Positions 1 to 6,607 of a DNA stretch of 9,812 nucleotides are shown one piece after another. The position numbers and the translations under genes are program-made. Every line of letters starts with the position of its first letter. The stretch's first letter is position 1. Source of the stretch: Desulfomicrobium sp. GTDB lineage: Bacteria; Desulfobacterota; Desulfovibrionia; Desulfovibrionales; Desulfomicrobiaceae. The notes below the pieces were generated by a model that was not told the origin of the DNA, searched no databases, and was given only the letters and a program-made list of their open reading frames with translations. The stretch lies in assembly GCA_003542385.1 (NCBI GenBank), contig DPKT01000184.1:1-9812 (forward strand), given 5' to 3'.

Positions 1-1
1 G

Positions 2-985
2 GAGCGGGGCGTGCCCGTCGTGGTGGGGTGCGGACCCGGCGTGCTGGACGAGGGGGAGGTGGTGACCGTGGACGGCGGCGCGGGAAAGATCTTTGCCGAC
101 TGTCTGCCGGGCGTCATGGCCTTGAGTCCCGACGTCGAGAGAATGCACGCCAGGATCCGTGCCGGGAACGAAGACCTGGCCGCCGTGACCGTGCATCTCG
201 GCCTGATCGACCCCGAGGCGGACAATTTCACGCCCGAGGGGTGCCGGTCCCTGCACGACGTGGTGCGTTTCTGCCACGAGAAGAGCGTGGCCGAGATGTT
301 CTCCCTGGTCGGCCGGGGAGGCCGGGGTTTGGGCCGGTCGCGCAGGCTGGTCACGGAGCTGCCCCTGGTCATGTACGTCCTGGACCTGGGAGGGGGGCTT
401 TCGCCGCAGGCCGGGAGCAAGGGGCCGGTAGGCGTCGAACTTGTGGACAGCGCCCCCTTGCGCGCAATGTGGGCCGGGCTGGCCGACGGGCGGGTGACCT
501 GGGACAGCAGCCAGCTGCACGTGGACTGGGAGGAGCTCGACCGGGTCAGTTCGGGCATCTTCCGCATGGATTCCAGAATTCTCGCCAGCTACGCCATCAT
601 CGCCGGGGAATACATGCACCTGAACATCCGTTTCGGGTACCACTTTTCCATCGTCGACGCGCTGTGCGGCGGCACGCCCGGTGCGAATTACGTCAAGTTC
701 CGGTTCAAGGGCGGCGGGGCGGCCCTGAACCAGCGCGCATACCGGCTGATCTTCGTGCGCGATGTCCTGGAACGGTTCGGCTACGAGACGGTCATCCGGG
801 GGGACATGCTCGACGCTTCCCTGGCCCGGCTGGGCATGGAGGAGACGGCGACGGCCCTGCGCGCATTGGGCCTCGTCCTCGCCGTGACTCGGCTCATGGA
901 CATCCGGCTCGCGGATGTGCCGCAGGCCAAGCGGGAAGCGGCTTCCTTCATGCAGAACTTTTTCCCGGAGGCAGCCCATGAGTGA
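2..985 (+). CDS. PEP-utilising (PpsA/PPDK-like) protein, C-terminal part, 5' end outside window
   Basis: The open frame runs in from the left edge without a start codon, so this is the end of a longer gene. The GTG at 11 is internal. The first ~30 residues (GVPVVVGCG, then EVVTVDGGAGKIF) match the end of the swivelling phosphohistidine domain of PEP synthase and pyruvate phosphate dikinase. In that family a catalytic His sits just upstream, here outside the window. The usual C-terminal TIM barrel that binds PEP/pyruvate is not evident. Instead about 290 residues follow that I cannot assign to a named fold, with stretches such as FTPEGCRSLHDVVRFCHEKS and HLNIRFGYHFSIVDALCGG. The protein may transfer phosphate between ATP, pyruvate and PEP or act on another substrate; the reaction cannot be read from this fragment. 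Its TGA lies inside the start of the next gene (ATGAGTGA), suggesting translational coupling with the phosphatase. Confidence 0.8.
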   Translation, partial: ERGVPVVVGCGPGVLDEGEVVTVDGGAGKIFADCLPGVMALSPDVERMHARIRAGNEDLAAVTVHLGLIDPEADNFTPEGCRSLHDVVRFCHEKSVAEMFSLVGRGGRGLGRSRRLVTELPLVMYVLDLGGGLSPQAGSKGPVGVELVDSAPLRAMWAGLADGRVTWDSSQLHVDWEELDRVSSGIFRMDSRILASYAIIAGEYMHLNIRFGYHFSIVDALCGGTPGANYVKFRFKGGGAALNQRAYRLIFVRDVLERFGYETVIRGDMLDASLARLGMEETATALRALGLVLAVTRLMDIRLADVPQAKREAASFMQNFFPEAAHE

Positions 986-2015
986 GGCCTACAGGGCGAC
1001 CTGGGTCACGGACCAGTTGGCCGTGGGTGCCGCGCCCATGAGCTACGAGCAGCTCGACTACCTGCGCGAGGCCGGGGTCGGGGCCATTCTCAACCTCTGC
1101 GGCGAGTTCTGCGACCTGCACGACATCGAGTGCGCGGCAGGGTTCGAGGTCTACCACATGCCTCTGGCCGACGAGGAGGCCCCGGAATTGGCGGAGCTGG
1201 AAAAGGCCCTGGCCTGGCTCGACGAGGCCATCTATCTGGGCAAGAAGGTGCTCATCCACTGCCGGCACGGCATCGGGCGCACCGGAACCGTGCTCAACGC
1301 CTACCTGTTGCGCAGGGGCCTGGGGCACCGGCTGGCCTGGTTCAAGCTGCGCACCCTGCGCTCCAAGCCGGCGAACTTCTCGCAGTGGTGGACCATCCGC
1401 AAATACGGGCGGCAAAGCCCCAAGCTGACCGTGCGGGAGCCGTCGCTGGAAATGCACAAGGCCGTGGACCTCAGCCCGTTCTTCCGCGACTACGAGGCGC
1501 TGCAGGCCCGGGTCGACGACGAGGCGGGCAGGCCTCTGGAAATGTGCGGCCGGGACCACGCCAGATGTTGCAGCACGCCCATTCGGCTGAGCATGGTCGA
1601 GGCCGTGTACGTCACGCAGAGGATGAACGTGGTGCTGAGCAGCGAAAAGCGATTGGAGGTCATCGCCCGGGCCGTGGAGACGGCTCGGCGGGAACGCCTG
1701 GCGGCGAGCCAGGTCAGCGCCGAGGAGTTCTGCCTGTCCGACGCAGACGCCAGGTGTCCGCTGCTGGAGAACGGGTCGTGCATCCTCTTTTCCTCCCGCC
1801 CCCTGCAATGCCGCTCCTTCAGCATGAACGAGGAGAAGGCCGGCAGACTCTGGGAAACGGTCCTCGCACCCGCCCTGGAAGCCCTTTCTCTCGAATTGTG
1901 GCTCGCTTTCGCCGGCACCATGGCACGGGGGGCCCTGCCGCACTTCGCGCTGGCGGACGTGGTTTCGGGGAGATATGTACAGGCGCTCTTTCACCTCATG
2001 GTCAAATCGCAGTGA
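978..2015 (+). CDS. Dual-specificity phosphatase fused to YkgJ-type Cys-cluster domain
   Basis: This 345-residue protein has two parts. Residues 1-150 look like a dual-specificity/tyrosine phosphatase: the P-loop HCRHGIGRTG gives the Cx5R signature with Cys95 as nucleophile and Arg101 as phosphate binder, and Asp65 about 30 residues earlier is a good general-acid candidate. Residues ~185-285 carry Cys190, Cys197, Cys198, Cys252, Cys260, Cys268 and Cys278. The last three lie in CPLLENGSC and RPLQCRSF, the pattern of the YkgJ (CxxCxxxCC) zinc/iron-chelating family. I chose the ATG at 978 because GGAGG sits just upstream and it overlaps the previous stop by 8 bp; the frame is open back to 915 but that extension looks unlike protein. 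The first domain should remove phosphate from a protein or small phospho-ligand. Coupling to the PEP-utilising gene suggests a shared pathway, but the substrate is unknown. Confidence 0.85.
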   Translation: MSEAYRATWVTDQLAVGAAPMSYEQLDYLREAGVGAILNLCGEFCDLHDIECAAGFEVYHMPLADEEAPELAELEKALAWLDEAIYLGKKVLIHCRHGIGRTGTVLNAYLLRRGLGHRLAWFKLRTLRSKPANFSQWWTIRKYGRQSPKLTVREPSLEMHKAVDLSPFFRDYEALQARVDDEAGRPLEMCGRDHARCCSTPIRLSMVEAVYVTQRMNVVLSSEKRLEVIARAVETARRERLAASQVSAEEFCLSDADARCPLLENGSCILFSSRPLQCRSFSMNEEKAGRLWETVLAPALEALSLELWLAFAGTMARGALPHFALADVVSGRYVQALFHLMVKSQ

Positions 2016-2050
2016 CGGATCGCAGCTTTTCCATCAATTCAGGAAAATGA

Positions 2051-2058
2051 GAAAGGTG
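2051..2058 (+). promoter_or_regulatory. Ribosome binding site of cheX
   Basis: GAAAGGTG lies 7 bases before the ATG at 2066 and supports that start. The short gap after the phosphatase gene (2016-2065) shows no clear terminator, so cheX may be cotranscribed with the upstream pair. Confidence 0.5.
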
Positions 2059-2065
2059 CATCAAT

Positions 2066-2542
2066 ATGAATGATACGATAAAAGGCATCATCGCGCAGTT
2101 CGTGGACGCAACGACATCGGTGCTGCAGACCATGGCCATGACCGAGGCCAAGGCCGGCACTCCCTTCGTCAAGCAGGATGCAAGCGCCAAGGGCGACATT
2201 ACGGGCGTCATCGGCTTCTCCAACCCCAAGGGCAAAAGCAGGGGGACGATGTCGCTGACGTTCACGGCCGCAACTGCACTGGGGATCGTCAGCGCGATGA
2301 TCTATGAGGAGCAGACCGAGATCAACGATGCGGTGACCGACGCCGTCGGGGAACTGACCAACATGATCTCCGGACAGGCCCGCAAGGGCCTTGTGGGCAT
2401 GGGCATGATTTTCGAAGGCGCCATCCCTTCCGTCATCACCGGTTCCGGCCACATCATCCGCCACGTTTCCACGAGCGCCGTCCTGGCCATCCCGTTCGAG
2501 ACGCAGTACGGGCCGCTGATGGTGGAGGTTTGCTTCAGCTGA
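2066..2542 (+). CDS. cheX: CheX-type chemotaxis phosphatase
   Basis: A 158-residue cytoplasmic protein of the CheC/CheX/FliY family, the normal length for a single-domain CheX. These enzymes dephosphorylate CheY-P and end or reset the chemotactic signal. The family active site is an E-x2-N motif on a long helix; here Glu96 and Asn99 lie in DAVGELTNMISGQAR, the expected context. The N-terminal helix (DTIKGIIAQFVDATTSVLQ) and the strands near GVIGF and GTMSLTF fit the alpha/beta fold. Only one E-x2-N is visible, as in CheX and unlike the two copies usual in CheC. No other chemotaxis gene lies in the window, so it is an orphan here. It could serve flagellar chemotaxis or another response regulator. 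The family call is secure; the partner is unknown. Confidence 0.88.
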   Translation: MNDTIKGIIAQFVDATTSVLQTMAMTEAKAGTPFVKQDASAKGDITGVIGFSNPKGKSRGTMSLTFTAATALGIVSAMIYEEQTEINDAVTDAVGELTNMISGQARKGLVGMGMIFEGAIPSVITGSGHIIRHVSTSAVLAIPFETQYGPLMVEVCFS

Positions 2543-2589
2543 GGCCCCTTTTTGTCAGTTGCGCGATCAATAATCTTTTACTATCCGAA

Positions 2590-2613
2590 AAAACCCCGCG
2601 AGGGGTTTTATTC
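2590..2613 (+). terminator. Hairpin between cheX and isocitrate dehydrogenase gene
   Basis: AAAACCCC (2590-2597) pairs with GGGGTTTT (2602-2609) around a GCGA tetraloop, followed by the U-poor tail ATTC. It is a plausible but weak rho-independent terminator for cheX. It ends only 23 bases before the next ATG, so it could equally be a structured leader of the isocitrate dehydrogenase mRNA. I saw no convincing -35/-10 pair in 2543-2632; TTGTCA at 2552 has no well-spaced -10. Confidence 0.55.
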
Positions 2614-2632
2614 ATTCGTGAGAGGAGAAGAT

Positions 2633-3790
2633 ATGAAGCGCAGGGTATATTTCATCGAGGGCGACGGGATAGGAAAGGAAGTGTGGGCCGCCGGTCGCCC
2701 GGTTCTGGACAGGGCGGTGGAGGTTGCCTACGGCGACGGACGGGGCTTTGAGTGGGTGGAGCTGCTGGCGGGCAAGAAGGCCTTTGCCGAAACGGGTTCC
2801 TACCTGCCCGAGTCGACGCTCGAGGCTCTCAAGGGTGCCGACCTGGCCATGAAAGGGCCCCTGGAGACCCCGGTCGGCAAGGGGTTTCGCAGCCTGAACG
2901 TGACGCTCAGGCAGACTCTCGACCTCTTCGCCTGCATCCGTCCCATCCAGTATTTCAAGGGCATCGAAAGCCCGGTCAAGCACCCCGAGCGGGTGGACAT
3001 GGTCGTGTTCCGCGAGAACACCGAGGATGTCTACGCCGGTATCGAGTGGCAGGCGGGCAGCGCCGAGGCCCGGCGGCTCATCGCCTTCCTCCGGGACGAG
3101 ATGGGCGCGAACGTCGACGCCGAGAGCGGCATCGGCATCAAGCCCATGACGGCCAAGGGCTCCAAGCGCCTCATCCGGCGGGCCATCCAGTTCGCCCTGG
3201 ATCAGAAGCGCCGCAGCGTGACCATGGCCCACAAGGGCAACATCATGAAGTTCACAGAGGGCGCCTTCCGCAACTGGGGCTATGAACTGGCCGCCGAGGA
3301 GTTCGCCGGCCGCGTCATCCAGGAAGGCCAGGACTGCTGCCCTCCCGGTGCCCTGGTGCTCAAGGACAGGATCGCCGACGCCATGTTCCAGGAGGTGCTC
3401 ATCCGCCCCGAGAATTACGATGTCATCGCCACGCCGAACTTGAACGGCGACTACCTCTCCGACGCCCTGGCCGCTCAGGTCGGCGGCCTGGGCCTGGCGC
3501 CCGGGGTGAACATGAGTTCCGATCTGGCGTTCTTCGAGCCCACCCACGGCACGGCCCCGACCATCGAGGGCAAGGACCTCGCGAACCCGGGAAGCCTCAT
3601 CCTGTCGGGCGCGCTCATGCTCGATCACGTCGGCTGGCACGAAGCTGCAGGCCGAATCCGCAAGGCCGTGGAGTTGGCCATCGCTGAAGGCCGCGTGACC
3701 GTGGACCTAGCCTCGCAGATGACGGACGCACGTCAGGTCGGATGCGTGGAATTCGGACAGATCCTGCTGGCCAATCTGGAACGGGTCTAG
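2633..3790 (+). CDS. icd: Isocitrate dehydrogenase (coenzyme predicted NAD+)
   Basis: A 385-residue enzyme of the dimeric isocitrate/isopropylmalate dehydrogenase family, oxidatively decarboxylating isocitrate to 2-oxoglutarate. Isocitrate- and metal-binding residues align with E. coli Icd at a constant offset of 26: Ser87 (Ser113), Asn89, Arg93, Arg103, Arg127 and Tyr134, the latter in FRENTEDVYAGIEW. Lys201 (HKGNIMKFTEGAF), Asp273 and Asp277 (NLNGDYLSDALAAQ) are also present. The coenzyme pocket differs from the NADP-specific E. coli enzyme. At a constant offset of 34, Lys344, Tyr345, Val351, Tyr391 and Arg395 become Thr310, Ile311, Ala317, Val357 and Ser361, which points to NAD+. I chose ATG 2633 because AGGAG lies 5 bases upstream; the frame opens at 2552, but that extension crosses the hairpin at 2590. 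In sulfate reducers the enzyme often supplies 2-oxoglutarate for glutamate synthesis. It is followed by its own terminator. Confidence 0.93.
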   Translation: MKRRVYFIEGDGIGKEVWAAGRPVLDRAVEVAYGDGRGFEWVELLAGKKAFAETGSYLPESTLEALKGADLAMKGPLETPVGKGFRSLNVTLRQTLDLFACIRPIQYFKGIESPVKHPERVDMVVFRENTEDVYAGIEWQAGSAEARRLIAFLRDEMGANVDAESGIGIKPMTAKGSKRLIRRAIQFALDQKRRSVTMAHKGNIMKFTEGAFRNWGYELAAEEFAGRVIQEGQDCCPPGALVLKDRIADAMFQEVLIRPENYDVIATPNLNGDYLSDALAAQVGGLGLAPGVNMSSDLAFFEPTHGTAPTIEGKDLANPGSLILSGALMLDHVGWHEAAGRIRKAVELAIAEGRVTVDLASQMTDARQVGCVEFGQILLANLERV

Positions 3791-3845
3791 AACGTCACGC
3801 GCCTGGCCGCACGGCAATCTGCTGCAGATCGATGCTGCGCGATGC

Positions 3846-3862
3846 ATCCGATACGTACGGAT
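3846..3862. repeat. Imperfect palindrome in the icd 3' region
   Basis: ATCCG (3846-3850) and CGGAT (3858-3862) flank TACGTA. Leaving out one A (3851) gives a perfect 16-bp palindrome. GATGC at 3831 can alternatively pair with GCATC at 3844-3848. It lies between the icd stop and its terminator, so it may simply be mRNA structure; an operator role is not shown. Confidence 0.4.
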
Positions 3863-3911
3863 CATTCCAGCCGCATGATTCTTCGGACAGAGCCGTTATA
3901 TTACCGCAAGC

Positions 3912-3939
3912 CCGCTCCTTACCGGAGCGGTTTTTTTTT
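3912..3939 (+). terminator. Rho-independent terminator downstream of icd
   Basis: CCGCTCC (3912-3918) and GGAGCGG (3924-3930) form a perfect 7-bp GC-rich stem with loop TTACC, followed directly by nine T (3931-3939). It is a strong intrinsic terminator. It lies about 120 bases after the icd stop, leaving a long structured 3' region that could also hold a small RNA. Confidence 0.9.
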
Positions 3940-4241
3940 CGTCGCCGCGGAGCGGCTACGGGGAACGCTGTCTTGACGACACTACAGTAGCGCACGGGGA
4001 TGAGCGAGGCTGATTATCGGCCATGGATTCATTGCGTGATCTTTTTTCGGAGGGACACGGAGCGTAAAAGAGGTGTGAATCGATGTCAGCATGACGTAAC
4101 GATGATGGCGTTGTGTGCCTATTTGGGTAGAGTCAGTACGTGTACTGACAAAAAGAGTCAGGATTTAGGCAAAAGCGTCTGCATCAGCATGCGAAAAGTT
4201 CTTTAGGCTGCGCATTGTTTTTCTACTCATTATTTCTTGCT
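3940..4241. other. AT-richer intergenic region upstream of the pil operon
   Basis: This stretch has no convincing gene. One short open frame (4000-4206) has no recognisable protein character. The base composition is visibly less GC-rich than the flanking genes, as expected of regulatory DNA. It contains an 18-bp inverted repeat (4132-4149), a shorter GTCA-GCA-TGAC repeat (4085-4095) sharing the same half-site, and a repeated AGAGTCAG (4129-4136 and 4155-4162). Confidence 0.6.
4132..4149. repeat. 18-bp inverted repeat, operator candidate
   Basis: GTCAGTAC (4132-4139) and GTACTGAC (4142-4149) are perfect inverted copies separated by GT. It lies about 92 bases upstream of the -35 box of the pilM promoter. 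Size and symmetry suit a dimeric regulator, but a hairpin in an unseen transcript is the alternative. A related GTCA-N3-TGAC lies at 4085-4095. Confidence 0.5.
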
Positions 4242-4270
4242 TTGACGACGCGTTTTGTGTTAGTTATAAA
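4242..4270 (+). promoter_or_regulatory. Sigma70-type promoter of the pilMNOPQ operon
   Basis: TTGACG (4242-4247) and TATAAA (4265-4270) are separated by exactly 17 bases; each box differs from consensus at one position. Transcription would start near 4277 and give a leader of about 55 bases before the GTG at 4332. No comparable promoter precedes the later pil genes. Confidence 0.75.
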
Positions 4271-4331
4271 AGTATCAACGAATAAATGCAGGGTCTTGGG
4301 TCGCGAAAATAATCACCGAGGACGTAACGCT

Positions 4332-5384
4332 GTGAAAAATCTAGGTTTTTTTTCAAAGAAAAACGCCGGCGTCGGATTGGATCTTGGAAGTGAATGGCTG
4401 AAGATGGTGAAGATTCGGCCGGGTAAAGGCGACATGGTCCTGGAAAGCATGGCCCGCTGTCCTTGGCAGCCGGGTGATCTGGATAGCAGTTCGGCCACGG
4501 CGAAGAAGATCAACGGGCTTTGGTCAGAGCTTCAGCTCAAGGAGCAGGTGGTCGTATCGTCCATGGCGGGTCATGCGGTCATCGTGAAGCGGGTCGTTTT
4601 CGAGGCCGAATCTGCGAAGGCCATCGGCGATACGGTCATGAAGGACGCCCGTCAGTACATTCCTTTCGACATCAATGACGTCTTCCTGGATTATCAGGTC
4701 CTCGGCCCGGGCCAGAAAGATAAGAGCTACGACGTTCTGCTCGTTGCGAGCAAGAAGAAGGTGGTTCAGAACCTGAGCGACGTCATCTCGCAATCAGGGC
4801 TTTCCCTTTCGGTGATCGACGTGGACTCCTTCGCCCTGTGCAACAGTTTCGAGCACAATTACCCGGAGTTTCAGGAGAAGCCCGTCTATCTCCTCGATAT
4901 CGGCGGCGCGCAGAGCGTATTTTGCATCTATCACAACGGTCAGCCATCCTTTTTGCGCGAGGTTTCCTTTGGCGGCAGGGCGGTCACTGAGTCTCTCGCA
5001 TCCATCCTGAACATCAAGCGCCTGGACGCGGAACGCATCAAACTCAGCGGAAAGGAAGATCTCGGGGATAAGGATCTTCGGTCCATCTCCGATGCCGTGA
5101 ACAAGATCTTCAAGAACTGGTGTGATGAACTGAGGCGCCTCATCGGTTTTTATCATTCTTCATCGAGTAACGTAACTCCTGCTGAGTCTCTTTACTTGTC
5201 CGGAGGAGGGGCATTGCTTGGAGGCCTTCGCGACGTTTTTCAGAAAGAATTGAATCTTGAAGTGCACTATCATAATCCGTTCCGCAAAATTCATGTAGAC
5301 AACAATACGTTCCAGAAAGAGTACCTTGACGAGATAGGGCCACAGATGGTTGTCCCTTTCGGTCTTGCCCTGCGAGCAATTTAA
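4332..5384 (+). CDS. pilM: Type IV pilus assembly protein PilM
   Basis: A 350-residue actin-like ATPase-fold protein with no membrane segment. In the family it sits at the cytoplasmic face of the pilus machine and binds the N-terminal tail of PilN. Visible motifs are the first phosphate loop GVGLDLGSEWLK (residues 13-24, Asp17), the family segment DARQYIPFDINDVFLDYQVL, the second phosphate loop LLDIGG (Asp189 to Gly192) and the adenosine motif LSGGGALLGG (Gly291 to Gly293). The open frame begins at 4215, but the -35/-10 boxes lie at 4242-4270, so that start would precede transcription initiation. I choose GTG 4332, which has GAGGA at 4318-4322 and puts the first phosphate loop at the normal distance from the N terminus. 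It is the first gene of the pil operon; pilN starts 15 bases after its stop. Confidence 0.93.
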   Translation: MKNLGFFSKKNAGVGLDLGSEWLKMVKIRPGKGDMVLESMARCPWQPGDLDSSSATAKKINGLWSELQLKEQVVVSSMAGHAVIVKRVVFEAESAKAIGDTVMKDARQYIPFDINDVFLDYQVLGPGQKDKSYDVLLVASKKKVVQNLSDVISQSGLSLSVIDVDSFALCNSFEHNYPEFQEKPVYLLDIGGAQSVFCIYHNGQPSFLREVSFGGRAVTESLASILNIKRLDAERIKLSGKEDLGDKDLRSISDAVNKIFKNWCDELRRLIGFYHSSSSNVTPAESLYLSGGGALLGGLRDVFQKELNLEVHYHNPFRKIHVDNNTFQKEYLDEIGPQMVVPFGLALRAI

Positions 5385-5399
5385 TCCTGGAAACCTATT

Positions 5400-5984
5400 A
5401 TGATAAAAATCAATTTACTCCCTCAGCAAAAACGATCGAAGTCGACAAATGTCGAAAAAGGCGCAGTCTTTTTCGTCTTGGCCATTATGTTGATGCTTGG
5501 GTCAGTCTACGGAGTCGATTATTATTTTTCCTCGGAACTGAGCACGCTGCAATCATCTGTCGCCGCAAAGCAGCAGACACGGGCGCTTCTTGAAAAAGAG
5601 GTCGCCATCGTCAACAGCGTCATCCAGGAGCTCAAGGATATAGAGACCCGCATCAAGGTCATCAAGGACATCCGTCTGCGCCAGGGGCTGCCCGTCAAAT
5701 ACATCGACGAGGTCGTCGTGAACATGCCCAAGGACAAGATGTGGTTCGAGACGTTCACGATCAACGCCAACGGCAATATCGCGCTGAGCGGAGTCGCCCT
5801 GGACAACCAGGTTTTCGCCAGCTACGTGGAACGGCTCAGGTTGTCGAAATATATCAAGGTGGTGGATACTCGCAGGACATCCCGCCGGGCCGTGGACGGG
5901 CTCGGGCTGGTGGCCTTCGAGTGCTCCGTGATGGCCCAGGAGTATTTCGAAAACACAAATACGAATGGAACGACAAATGGATAA
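5400..5984 (+). CDS. pilN: Type IV pilus assembly protein PilN
   Basis: A 194-residue bitopic inner-membrane protein. The N terminus MIKINLLPQQKR contains the INLLP motif (residues 4-8), which in characterised systems inserts into a groove of PilM. A single membrane helix follows at about residues 21-39, then a probable coiled coil (about 45-85) and a periplasmic ferredoxin-like domain. It should form heterodimers with PilO. The ATG at 5400 is supported by the conserved motif lying at the very N terminus; the ribosome binding site is weak (TGGAA upstream). The last codons overlap the start of pilO, which suggests coupled translation and equal amounts of the two partners. No defect is visible. 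Confidence 0.92.
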   Translation: MIKINLLPQQKRSKSTNVEKGAVFFVLAIMLMLGSVYGVDYYFSSELSTLQSSVAAKQQTRALLEKEVAIVNSVIQELKDIETRIKVIKDIRLRQGLPVKYIDEVVVNMPKDKMWFETFTINANGNIALSGVALDNQVFASYVERLRLSKYIKVVDTRRTSRRAVDGLGLVAFECSVMAQEYFENTNTNGTTNG

Positions 5985-6600
5985 ATCCGCAGTTTCCAAA
6001 AAATTAGGTGCGTTGTCCGCCCTGCAGAAGTTCCTGATATTTCTGGTCCTGACGCTGGCCGTCTACGGCGGGTACTGGTACTTCATCCTGGACGACAAGC
6101 TCATCCAGATCGCCAAGGCCAAGCAGGAAATCGAGAAACTGGACAAGGACATCGCCATGTTCAGGGCCCAGGTCGCGAACCTGCCCGAATTGCGTCGCAG
6201 CCTGGAATTGCGGAAGAAGGAGCTGTACTACGCCAAGACGCTGCTGCCCGAAGACGCCAGGGCGCTGGAAATGCTCCTGTCCTCCTTCGAGCAGCTCGGG
6301 CGTGATGAAAACGTGGAATTCATCCTGTTCCAGCCCGGAGCCGAGCAGATTCATGAGTTCTACGCCACCAGAAGCATCCAGCTGCAGATCAGCGGCACCT
6401 TCCATCGTCTGGTGACCTATTTCGACCGGCTGTCCAGGCTGGATCGCCTCGTCAGCATCCAGAACGTCACCTTCAGCCCGGTCTCCGACTTTTCCCCGAC
6501 GGAGAAATACCTGAACACCAGCCTGACGTTGCAGGTCTACAGGGCCCTGACCGAGGCGGAAATCAAGGCGCGTGAAGCCGCAAAACAAGCAAAAAAGTGA
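5977..6600 (+). CDS. pilO: Type IV pilus assembly protein PilO
   Basis: About 207 residues with the same architecture as PilN: a short cytoplasmic tail, one membrane helix (about residues 19-37), a coiled coil (IAKAKQEIEKLDKDIAMF and on to about residue 80) and a periplasmic domain. It pairs with PilN and contacts PilP. The start is uncertain. ATG 5977 overlaps the pilN stop as ATGGATAA, the same coupling style as the first gene pair of the window; ATG 5965 lies in frame 12 bases earlier and would add four residues. Neither has a good ribosome binding site at normal spacing, since AGGAG at 5938 is too far away, so reinitiation by ribosomes leaving pilN is likely. The basic, Ala-rich end (KAREAAKQAKK) is common for the family. 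Confidence 0.92.
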   Translation: MDKSAVSKKLGALSALQKFLIFLVLTLAVYGGYWYFILDDKLIQIAKAKQEIEKLDKDIAMFRAQVANLPELRRSLELRKKELYYAKTLLPEDARALEMLLSSFEQLGRDENVEFILFQPGAEQIHEFYATRSIQLQISGTFHRLVTYFDRLSRLDRLVSIQNVTFSPVSDFSPTEKYLNTSLTLQVYRALTEAEIKAREAAKQAKK

Positions 6601-6607
6601 CGCAGCC

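Noticed and set aside
948..1994. Long minus-strand open frame opposite the phosphatase gene
   Set aside because: It is a GC-rich shadow of a gene with clear catalytic motifs; its translation is repetitive in composition and unlike any family. The same holds for 2612-3640 opposite icd.
4000..4206. 68-residue open frame in the icd-pilM gap
   Set aside because: No good ribosome binding site, no recognisable domain, and it runs through the 18-bp inverted repeat. It is better explained as regulatory DNA.
3791..4331. tRNA gene, sigma54 promoter or attachment site in the largest gap
   Set aside because: No cloverleaf, no GG-N10-GC element with suitable flanks and no repeated attachment core could be found.
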